A DNA stretch of 64,000 nt from the NCBI GenBank assembly GCA_958510825.1, contig OY294054.1, positions 10,742,019-10,806,018 on the forward strand, written 5' to 3'. Positions within the stretch are counted from its first letter, which is position 1; each line of letters begins with the position of its first letter. Of the stretch, positions 46,755 through 57,700 are shown piece by piece. The position numbers were made by a program, and so were the translations under genes. The DNA comes from Brachypterus glaber. Its lineage: Eukaryota; Arthropoda; Insecta; Coleoptera; Kateretidae. The notes under the pieces are model-generated. The model was not told where the DNA came from. It saw only the letters and a program-made list of their open reading frames with translations, and did no database searches.

Positions 46755-46883
46755 CAAAGTCTCCAGACTAGGAGAGGTATGAGTAGTTGTCTACATCTAG
46801 AAATAGATGGCGCAGAAGTCTACATCAATCTAATGGCTATATTCCTTTTGCGAATAAGGTCTAAAAACGTTTTCTTAATCAGT
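46755..46883 (+). repeat. Direct repeat, copy 1 (129 bp)
   Basis: TTCAAAGTCTCCAGACTAGG through GTCTAAAAACGTTTTCTTAA TCAG. Copy 2 is at 47,014-47,140 with a few differences. Confidence 0.9.
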
Positions 46884-47013
46884 GTCCCACATCCCTCCTC
46901 TCCCTATCCCATCCCTCCTCATTAAAATTAAAAATTTCTGTCCTTACTAATTCTACGTCTAACCAGTGGTACTATGTGCTTGAGACACGCAAGTCTTCAA
47001 CTTGCTACCATTC

Positions 47014-47140
47014 AAAGTCTCCAGACTAGGAGAGGTATGAGTAGTTGTCTACATCTAGAAATAGATAGCGCACAAGTCTACATCAATCTAATGGCTATAT
47101 TCCTTTTGCGAATAAAGTCTAAAAACGTTTTCTTAATCAG
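47014..47140 (+). repeat. Direct repeat, copy 2
   Basis: Near-identical to 46,755-46,883. After it comes TACTGAAGAGGGCCAGCAGC CCGAAAC, a sequence of the kind found at LINE 3' ends. Confidence 0.9.
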
Positions 47141-47249
47141 CATGCAGAGTTGACTCTTGGTACTGAAGAGGGCCAGCAGCCCGAAACTGTCTACCAATAT
47201 CACTCTGTACGATAATTAGAAAACAGATTGATGGAATAATAAACCATTT

Positions 47250-48877
47250 TAAATTTTAACATCGTATTCGGTTCCAGCAACATAGTCTGTACACTAAAAT
47301 TGAGCTGATTAGTAAATTCAAGACTCGTAGGTACATAAAATTTGTAAAAATATACAAAAACTAATGTTTTTTCAGCTGAATTTGGGATTTATTTTAGGCA
47401 GAAGCTTTGCTAAACTAACATTTAGATGCTGAATCCGAATCTGCAAGCAAAATTTCATTATCTCCTTTAAGTCATAATCTGTAGTAAAAAAAAACTTAAA
47501 AGGGGCTTTTAAGAAATAAAATAGAAAATAAACGATTATAAATATTAATTTAATTATTTTAAAATTGTACAAGTACAATAATCAATCATAATAATAATAA
47601 TGTTAATATAATAATAAATCAAAATAGTATAATACAAAACATTTAAATAGATAACATTATAATAATAGGTATAAATATAAGGGCAGATCCAGGAATCTAA
47701 GCATGTTTATATTATGTTTATAAGTACTGGATCCCACATTATATTTTTATGGGTCTATACTGACATCAGTTCAAACATTCACAAGCAAGCAAAACTGAAA
47801 ACGAAGTTTTCGAAAAAAAGTTAGGTTTTGGACGCCTTCTCCCCTTAAAAAAATTTCTGGTAATACAAATTAAAATGTAATTAATGGTAGTTATTCTACT
47901 CGAAAAAAAAACATCAACATTTTTTAAATTTTATTAAAAAATATTGACTAATAACAATTTTACAGGATATCAAATCATTAACGCTAAAATGATTAAAAAA
48001 ATTAACCAATGAATTGAAATGTGTCAAGTAGTTCTGACATTTCATTGGTGAAATTCTTAGTAAGTTTAGTGTACACTCTACAAAAAAATTTAACGTACCT
48101 GGGTTCTGTCAACGGATTCTGAATTTACTTGAAAAAAGTTTTCTACTACACACCGTTTTCAAGATAATTAATCCGAAACTCGTTAAAATACACAATCTAA
48201 TTAGATTTTTTACAGATTTGAAAATGGGTATCCTAGGGTTTTTGAGGTTGCTGAAACCGAAACCGATGTTAGAATCTTAAAATTCAAAGTGGCAAATCCA
48301 ATATAGCGACGAAATTTTTAAAATTTTAATATTTTTTAGCGAAAATTAATGATTAATTATTCTTGAGGTGGTTGAAAAAGAAACCGATGTTAAAAATTCA
48401 AAATCAAAATGACTGATCCAATATGGCGTCGAAACAGACAAGGCGATTCTCCAAATGGTTATGAAAATACTTAATTACTAATTTTCGGCTAAAAATATTG
48501 AATTTTTTAAAAATATTGATGCATCCGCCATTTTGAATTTTAAATTTTTAACATCGTATTCAGTTCCAGCAACATAGTCTGTACACTAAAATTGAGCTGA
48601 TTAGTAAATTCAAGACTAGTAGGTACATAAAATTTGTAAAAATATACAAAAACTAATGTTCTTTTAGCTGATTTTGGGATTTATTTTGGGCAAAAGCTTT
48701 GCTAAACTAACATTTAGCTGCTAAATCCAAATCGGCAAGTAAAATTTAATTATCTCCTTTAAGTCATAATCTGTAGTAAAAAAACTCAAAAGGGGCTTTT
48801 AGGAAATAAAATAGAAAATAAACGATTATAAATATTAATTTAATTATTTTAAAATTGTACAAGTACAATAATCAATC

Positions 48878-48916
<39 letters not shown>

Positions 48917-51230
48917 TTAATATAATAATAAATCAAAATAGTATAATACAAAACATTTAAATAGATAACATTATAATAATAGGTATAAATATAAGGGCAG
49001 ATCCAGGAATCTAAGCATGTTTATATTTTGTTTATAAGTAATGGATCCCACATTATATTATTATGGGTCTATGGTGACATCAACCCAAACATTCACAAGC
49101 AAGCAAAACTTAAATCGAAATTTTCGAAAAGAAGTAAGGCTTTGGACGCCTTCCCCCCTTAAAAAAAATTCTGGTAATACAAATTAAAATGTAATTATTG
49201 GTAGTTATTCTACTCGAAAAAAAAAACATCAACATTTTTTAAATGTTATTAAAAAATATTGACTAATAACAATTTTACAGGATATCAAATCATTAACGCT
49301 AAAAAAAATAACCAATGAATTAAAATGTGTCAAATAGTTCTGACATTTCATTGGTGAAATACTTAGTAAGTTTAGTATACACTCTACAAAAAAAATTAAC
49401 GGACCTGGGTTCTGTCAACGGATTCTGAATCTACTTGATAACTAAAAGTTTTCTACTACACACCGTTTTCAAGATAATTGATCCGAAACTCGTTAAAATA
49501 GACAAATTATTTAGAATTTTTACAGGATTGAAAATGGGTATCCTAGAGTTTTTGAGGTTGCTGAAACCGAAACCGATGTTAGAATTTTAAAATTCAAAGT
49601 GAAAATCCAATATAGAGACGGAATTTTTAAAATTTAAATAATTTTTAGCGAATATTAATGATTAAGTATTCTTGATGTGGCTGAAAAAGAATCCAATGTT
49701 AAAAATTCAAAATCAAAACGACTGATCCAATATGGCGTCAAAACAGAGAAGGCGATATGCTATTCTTTAAATGGTTATGAAAATACTTAATTACTAATTT
49801 TCGGCTAAAAATATTGAATTTTTTAAAAATGTTAATGCATCGGCCATTTTGAATTTTAAACTTTTAACATCGTATTCGGTTACAGCAACATAGTCTGTAC
49901 GCTAAAATTGAGCTGATTAGTAAATTCAAGGCTCGTAGGTACATAAAATTTGTAAAAATATACAAAAACTAATGTTTTTTCAGCTGAATTTGGGATTTAT
50001 TTTGTGCAGAAGCTTTGCTAAACTAACATTTAGCTGCTGAATTCAAATCGGCAAGCAAAATTTCATTATATCCTTTAAGTCATAATCTGTAGCAAAAAAA
50101 CTCAAAAGGGGTTTTTAAGAAATAAAATAGAAAATAAACGATTATAAATATTAATTTAATTATTTTAAAATTGTACAAGTACAATAATCAATCATAATAA
50201 TAATAATAATAATAATGTTAATATAATAATAAATCAAAATAGTATAATACAAAACATTTAAATAGATAACATTATAATAATAGGTATAAATATAATGGCA
50301 GATCCAGGAATCTAAGCATGTTTATATTTTGTTTATAAGTAATAGATCCCACATTATATTATTATGGGTCTATAGTGACATCAACCCAAACATTCACAAG
50401 CAAGCAAAACTTAAATCGAAATTTTCGAAAAGAAGTAAGGGTTTGAACGCCTTCTTCCCTTAAAAAAATTTCGGATAATACAAATTAAAATGTAATTAAT
50501 GGTAATTACTCCACTCGAAAAAAAAAACATCAACATTTTTTAAATGTTATTAAAAAATATTGACTAATTTTTCAGGAAATCAAATCATTAACGCTAAAAA
50601 AATTAACCAATAAATTGAAATGTGTCAAATAGTTCTAACATTTCATTGATGAAATACTTAGTAAGTTTAGTGTAAACTCTACAAAAAAAATTAACGTACC
50701 TGGGTTCTGTCAACGGATTCTGAATCTAATGACAACTAAAATTTTTATACAACACACCGTTTTCAAGATAATTGATCCGAAACTCGTTAAAATAAACAAA
50801 TTTATTGGAATTTGATTTGATTTGAATTTTTTTATTTGATTTGATTTGAAAATGGGTATCCTAAGATTTTTGAGGTTGCTGAAACCGAAACCGATGTTAG
50901 AATCCTAAAATTCAAAGTGGCAAATCCAATATAGCGACGAAATTTTTAAAATTTTAATATTTTTTAGCGAAAATTTATGATTAAGTATTCTTGAAGTGGT
51001 TGAAAAAGAAACCGATGTTAAAAATTCAAAATCAAAATGACTGATCCAATATGGCGTCAAGGCGATATGCCATTCTTCAAATGGTTATGAAAATACTTAA
51101 TTATTAATTTTGGGCTAAAAATATTGAATTTTTAAAAATTTTGACGCCATAATGCATCCGCCTCTTGAATTTTAAATTTTTCGTTTGGACTTTTTTTCGA
51201 ATTCGGTTCCAGCAACGTCAAAAATGCTAG
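47250..51230. repeat. Three tandem copies of a 1.3 kb repeat plus a truncated fourth
   Basis: ACATCGTATTCGGTTCCAGC recurs at about 47,259, 48,551 and 49,867 (spacing 1,292 and 1,316), with a remnant TTCGAATTCGGTTCCAGCAA at about 51,197. Each unit has, in order, GGGATTTATTTT.GGCA, an AAT microsatellite of different length (longest in unit 2), AGATCCAGGAATCTAAGCAT, TGGGTTCTGTCAACGGATTC and TTTGAGGTTGCTGAAACCGA. No ORF is conserved between units. Confidence 0.93.
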
Positions 51231-51390
51231 GGACCTACTTTCAAAAATATTGTGTAATTTGTCAAAATTTTAATTTTTTTTTTATTTTTTTCGAAAACAG
51301 TGAATAGTAGAAAACTTTTAGTCATCCAGCTAGTAATCAGGCATTAATTAGGTGGAGTCAGAATCCGTTGACAGAACCCAGTCACCTCTC

Positions 51391-51431
51391 TAGCTGTTGA
51401 CATGTGTTACAGTAACACATGTCAGCAGCTA
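51391..51431. repeat. 20 bp hairpin with 1-base loop
   Basis: TAGCTGTTGACATGTGTTAC, A, GTAACACATGTCAGCAGCTA: one mismatch in 20 pairs. About 150 bases downstream of the LIM gene stop codon. Confidence 0.9.
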
Positions 51432-51564
51432 TAAAGAACACTGTTACCGGGTTGTTCCCATTACTTATAACCTGGATGTCATCACTTAAAATTCCTGGAT
51501 CCGCCGTTGAACGGACATCATTATAATTATTTACATTGAACTAAAGTATATATATTTATATATA

Positions 51565-51570
51565 TTTATT
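51565..51570 (-). terminator. smash: Candidate polyadenylation hexamer for the LIM gene
   Basis: On the minus strand AATAAA begins four bases after the TGA stop. It would give an extremely short 3' UTR, so a downstream site may be used instead. Confidence 0.3.
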
Positions 51571-51574
51571 TACA

Positions 51575-51762
51575 TCACACCCGGCTAAATTTTACACCAT
51601 CATCACTCGAATAGCAGTTATGGCAGTGTAGTTTTTGGTTGCGCACGCGCACGTCCGTGCCCATCAACCCATCACCCAGTTGCACGTGACATACGCAACA
51701 CTTAAAACATTCCATGTGGTAAAATAGACATAAACTTTCTATTATCATGGCTGCGCCTCTTC
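51575..51762 (-). CDS. smash: LIM gene last exon (second part of the LIM domain)
   Basis: It follows TTTTTGTTCTAG on the minus strand, completes a glycine codon, then reads RGAAMIIESLCLFYHMECFK CCVCHVQLGDG and on through KLHCHNCY to KFSRV and TGA. Confidence 0.93.
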
Positions 51763-54700
51763 CTAGAACAAAAAGATACCCGTTATTGTCTGATTTTGGC
51801 AAAGCAATAAATATATGTATTTCTTCGAAATTTATTCAAAAACCCATTCCCCCAAAAAAACATCTCAACATAGAAGAAGAGGCAAAAATTAAATCATATC
51901 AGGTCATGTATTGCCATTGGCCATACATTTTTTGGATATGTCTTATATGTACTACGCCAGACGTACGCCTAACATGAGCCCAACATTATCCCAATCGTGT
52001 TTAGTATACAGTTAATCAAAACGGGTAAAACTGGGGCCATTGTGAAAAAGTTTATGGAAAGTGTTGTACCCCAGCGCACTAAGCTGTGCCTCCCACAACC
52101 AATCAGGGCCACAACCTTAAATTTTTACTTCTATATTTTTTAGAATTCTAAAATTAAAAGTATTGAAATACACATTTTTTATTACCTTGGGCCAAAATTT
52201 ACCTTTTCCCACGTACTAGGGCTACACTAAGTAAATACTGAATGTTTTTGCCTATTTGGAACCCCAGGCAACATTTGTTATTAATTACAAGTTGTTACAG
52301 TAAAACATAACGTTGTTCTGTTATGTTTTACTGTAACAACTTGTAATTAATAAAAAATGTTGCCTGGGTTTCTAAATAGATAATAACGGTAAGTACCAAA
52401 CCTAAGGAAATCTGCGGTAAGTACACCGAAGATGTTACCTGCCGCGTTCTTTCTATGTAAAAGTTTGACATGGATTTTAATTTTTTGATAAACGAAATAA
52501 TATCTAAACTAACAATATTTATGCTTTTTGGTGTTTAAAAAATCTGTTAATTTGTGGTATCTATATTTAATTGAAAGTATAATTATTTTCCATGTGAATT
52601 TTTGAAATAAATTATATCATCAAATATTTTTTATGATTTTCTGTAACAATATAAATTTTTGATACCTTATATTATAACAAGCCGTAAAGATATGTAGTGC
52701 TACTCGTTCCATTATATATTATTCACAGTAAATGGTATATTGCATTTTCCTCGGCATTTTCCCAAATACTAAAAAATAATTTTCAAAAAAAAAAAATTAA
52801 AAAGAATTTTTTTTAAAAAGATCTTTTTTTGAAAAACGAATTTTTATTAATCTAAAAAAAATAAATTTTTTTCAATTTTAATTTTTTTTTTTTTGTTTTT
52901 GATTTTAATAAACCTAGGCCTATAAGGTAAAGTATTATTTTGTTGGCAGCAGTTTTTATATTATATTATTGTTTGATTATATTTAAACAGATATATCTAC
53001 TAGTAGATACTATAGTAGTACCTATACTATTAAACAATAATAATATTAAATAATGTATTTTTGTATTTCTTTTTTTTTAATTTGTTGATTGGTCAATATT
53101 TTATAATAATATTAATTTTCTCTACTTATAAGAAATGTATATTTCTTTAGAAACAATAAATGTATCTATCTATCTATTAATTTTGTCTGACTGCCACTAA
53201 AAACCCATAAACTTGCTTTCTTTTGTATTTGCTTTATCCTGTTTCTCTTTTCAAACCAAAATTTTACATAGAAAAAACGCGGCAAGTAACATCTTCGATG
53301 CACTTACAGCAGATTTCCTTAGGATTGGTACATACCGTTATTCTCCGTAGTAAAATAATACTAAGATGAAAAACCGTATGTCAGGTGTACATGCCGCGTT
53401 CCTCTTTAGCAGGTCAGTATAGGTCTCACAATGCCTAAGTAATTTGAATATGAATTACATTACATTACATTACATTACATTTGTTTAACCTCGTCCAGGA
53501 CTTGTGTGAGCTAGTAGTAGAGGGAACCAACGGCTTTAATTGACTTTCGAACCAATTTATAAGGAGTGTCCGCTTCACTTTCGCCTTCGCCAAATTTCAA
53601 TTATTAATTAACTGAAAAATGCAAATCGGCGCCGGTGAGAATCGAACTCACGCTATTTTGGGTAGTAAACTCGTCAAGTACGACGAGGTAGTCAACTACA
53701 CCAATCCTCCCATAAATAAAAACGCATTATTTACTCTGCGTGTTAAATTGAAAAAAAAAACTTTTGCTACATGCATATGTTATAGTAAACGCTCGAAATA
53801 ATCCCAGCATTGACGTGTTAAAAGTCCTGGACGAGGTTAAATAAAAAAAACTAGGATTTACCAATAAGTAACATATAACATAAAATATAAACATATAACA
53901 TTTAAAAATAAAATAAAATAAAAGCAAATACAAAATAAAACCGTGGCTCTTCAAAGATGTTCGTAAAATAATATGTAGGCATCTGCTGTTACGATTGAAT
54001 TTTTTGAAACAGAAGAGACCCTATAGTCGTCGTATATATGCCACCTGTGACTATACGGATGCTTACAAAAGGCGGTATAGTGTCCGCTATACATGTTACC
54101 ATTATGATTGGAAATGGCGTACAAGTTATAACTGCAGGGTGCGTCGGACTCTGCGGCATAACTGCTCATATCTAAACCTTCCAGAGGGAAGTCTACCATA
54201 ACGCTGAGTTTTCTTTGAAACTGTTCCGTCGAGGAGAAGCGTTTGAGGTGGATTACTAGAATTTTCGGGAATTTTTGAATTGTAAAGGATATTGTGCATT
54301 TTCGGCGATCTTTGCATTTTGAACATGTAGGTTTTTCATCATCGTCCAACGTTTCTTCCCGCATTGAAACTTCCAAACATTGCGACAACCTTAATTGACC
54401 GATCCGTTGTGGAAGTGAAAGAGAAAGATCCCAGAACGGGTCAAAGGAGACGGAACAATGACCGCAATGAGTGCACTTGACAGTGGTTTTCAGTTGGCCG
54501 ACGAAGAGGTCCAAAATGCGAGAGTCGTCCATCCGGAGGTAACTGGACCATGAAGCTGCAGATTTTTCGTTATCATTTAATTTTTCGACTATCTCGGCCA
54601 AAGTAGGTTTAGATTTTTCCGTGACCCTGTTGACGTCTTCGTGAAGTCCCTCCAAAAGATACCGCAAAAATTCTTGTGCGTCCTGTTGTGCGTATCCCAT

Positions 54701-57700
54701 AAATCGGGGGGCGAAATGCTGGATTTGGTTCTTTAGGGAAATCGTGTTCACTATCCGGTCAGACGAATCTTCCGACCACAACTCTTTTATCACCTCGGAA
54801 AACGCCTTAATTAAAGCTCCACGCATAGTAGAAATATTAGTATTGATGTCCCGAACATAACTGTCCTTCTTCAGGTATTCCATCAAAAGTTTTGTGTTTG
54901 AAAGGCATTGAATCACCGAGTTCATAAAGCAGGTATTCCCGATATTTTTTAAACCGTTAAGACCCAGGGATGTGACTGGACAACCGACCACCCGCTTATT
55001 GTTCGTAATAAAGTTTTTCTCGCTCAGGTTATCCTCATCATCCCCGTAATTAAAATGGTTGTTGGTGGACTTTTTTGAGGACCTGCACGATATGTTATTG
55101 GCCAACCCTAAATTTCCAGAATTTGAAGGAGATACGGTCGAATGGTGGTTCAACTTTGAAGAAGATAAGGAAATTTCATTAATTTGATTGTTTTTTTCCA
55201 CGTCTAAATTATGATCTAAATTATTGCTATCATTTAAAATAGAACCAGTACCAGTTTCGAAACTGTTTTCATCATTTTTGTAGTCATTTGTCGGTATATT
55301 CGATGTAAAATTATTGACACTTGAAGTTTTCCAATAATTATTTTTACAGTTCGCCTTTATATTTGAAACAGATGTATGCGGATTAAAATCATCAGCTATG
55401 TCTTTACCAGTCAAAGTTCCCAAAACACTAATTCCATTGCCTCGTTGTATTGCTATGCTTATCCTTTGTAAAAAGAAAATACCTTCTAATGGATTACCGG
55501 TAGTTTCAACCAATTGTTTGCAGATTTCTTTAAAGAAGCTTTTAGCCATTGGCCCGTAAGAGCCAAATGTTTCTATAGCAATTGGCATAAATATATAGTC
55601 TTTTGATAGAGATTTATAATTCTTTATTTTATTTAATTCTGCTTTCTCGGCAGCGGCACCATCGTTTTTGGCATTAATCGTCAAGTAAGAAGGAGCAACT
55701 GAATCTATACAGGTAAAGTCCCATACAAGACATTTACCATACTTATATGGTACTAGGGTCATACCATCAGGTCTCTTACCATCTAATCTTGCGTTTAAAC
55801 CGGGAGGTTCAAGAATTGCGTGAAATCCAATTGTTGTTAGGGCTTTTTTAATAATGTTATTAACCTCCCTATGTCGAGAATGGCGACCTTTGCAAAATCT
55901 ACAGGAAATTATAAAAAAGATAAAAATGAAATCAGTGAAATCTAGAATTTCCTCCAATTTATATATTTAAGCTAATTGTGTAGATTTTAATTTGTTTAGG
56001 TGTCCTATGATAATGAGTCAACAATGTTAACCTCGGTTAACCATATATAGTTATTTAGTTTTTAAAACAACAACTCTTTGGTATTACCTAAAACTTTCCT
56101 CAAACTGTATCAAATACTCAAAAATTCATAGGGAACAAGCTGAAAAAATATAATTTTTGCATTAGAAAACCCTTTTCTTAAACTGAATATTACTGGTTCC
56201 AAATGGCAAAAACTAATTAGTCTAAATGACAAGAACTAACTTATCAAACCAATTATACGTAAAAAAAAGACCAAACTTGTTGAATTAGGTTAACGTTGGC
56301 TTAGGTTGGTTTTGTGTTGGTTTGGTGTGTTTTTTTAATTGGGGGCGTTGGTTTACGTTTAATTGGTAAATCCTAGGTTTAACACGTCAATCCTGGGATT
56401 TACCAAATTACGAGTTTTTACTGTAACATATTCATCGCCAAAAAAGACTAATTAACAAATGCTTTTTATTTATTTGCAGGGATTAGAAAACTGGCAACGA
56501 CTATTGCACAACACTTTATTTTTAATTAGAAATGGTTATGATTATAATTATTATTTTTTTTACATAACTTAAAGCAGGCTTAGTTTTGTGAAAAAGAATT
56601 TCTTTATAAATTTTATTACTTGTTAAATAATTAGAAATGGTTATACACATAGATAAAATTACGACTGACGCCATCACAAAATAATATTATTTTTCTACGA
56701 CCTAGTTAGTAGTTAGTGCTTATTTTCCACCCGTTACCATCACAACGGTCGGAAATGACAGTAAGCTGATTTTACATATGTGCTGTCAAAAAACTAGAAA
56801 ACGTCAAACACAAAACTTAATTAATAATTAAAAATAATAAAATTAATTTTAAGACAATTTGTGCGTTTTTTGGTTGTTTAGGTGTTAGGTCGTAGGAAAA
56901 ATAATATAAGCACCTTGACGCAAACCTAGTAAACTGGCATGGATGAAAATATCAAAATGTGTAAAATACGAGGGTATTTATTTACTATTTTGTGATGAAC
57001 GAACCGTAATTCTACCTATACTTTATGTTATATATAAAATTATATTTAATTATGTTTCTTTGCCATGTTTGTAATATAAAGAACCATAATTTAATTTATT
57101 TTTAGGAAAGTCCTACCCTTAAAAAATATGGAGTAATTTCTTAAATTTAATTTGACAAACTTGTGAACACTCTTCAAATGGGGGCCATATGACTAGACTA
57201 AAGGGGCCATAGGATTTCAGGCTAAAGGTGCCATACTTTACGTATTACGCCTAATTTTGTAAATTTTGAAATTTTGCAAATTAATGAAAAGAAATGATGA
57301 AAACCCGTTAACTAAGTTTATTTGTTAAAAAAAACAAACAATTTTTTTATTAAAAATTCGTTAGCAATCGTAAACATGAAAACAATGCACCGTTCATCTT
57401 GATAAACTAAATGCTTTATCATCTTGAAAAAAAGTGATATTTTATTTTTATCTGAACATCAACATAACATTTGGAATGTATAATAAAAATACTGTATTAC
57501 ATTAATGTATCTATTTAAAAATATAGCTTAAAAGTCTCTTAAAAATTTTTCATGGAAATAAAGTTATTTAACACGTTAAAAGCCACATTAAATTACTAGT
57601 CTGGGGTCATACTGTCACATGGGACTGCAGGCTTTAGGTTACTATACAATAACGTTGGATTGAATTATATACCTCAAAAACAACTCGATAATCACTGAAA

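Noticed and set aside
51747..51977. Plus-strand ORF opposite the LIM exon
   Set aside because: Antisense to a well-supported LIM exon and with no recognisable domain.
53627..53711. tRNA gene on the minus strand
   Set aside because: A- and B-box-like motifs and a T-arm are present, but the acceptor stem does not pair and a SINE body and tail follow.
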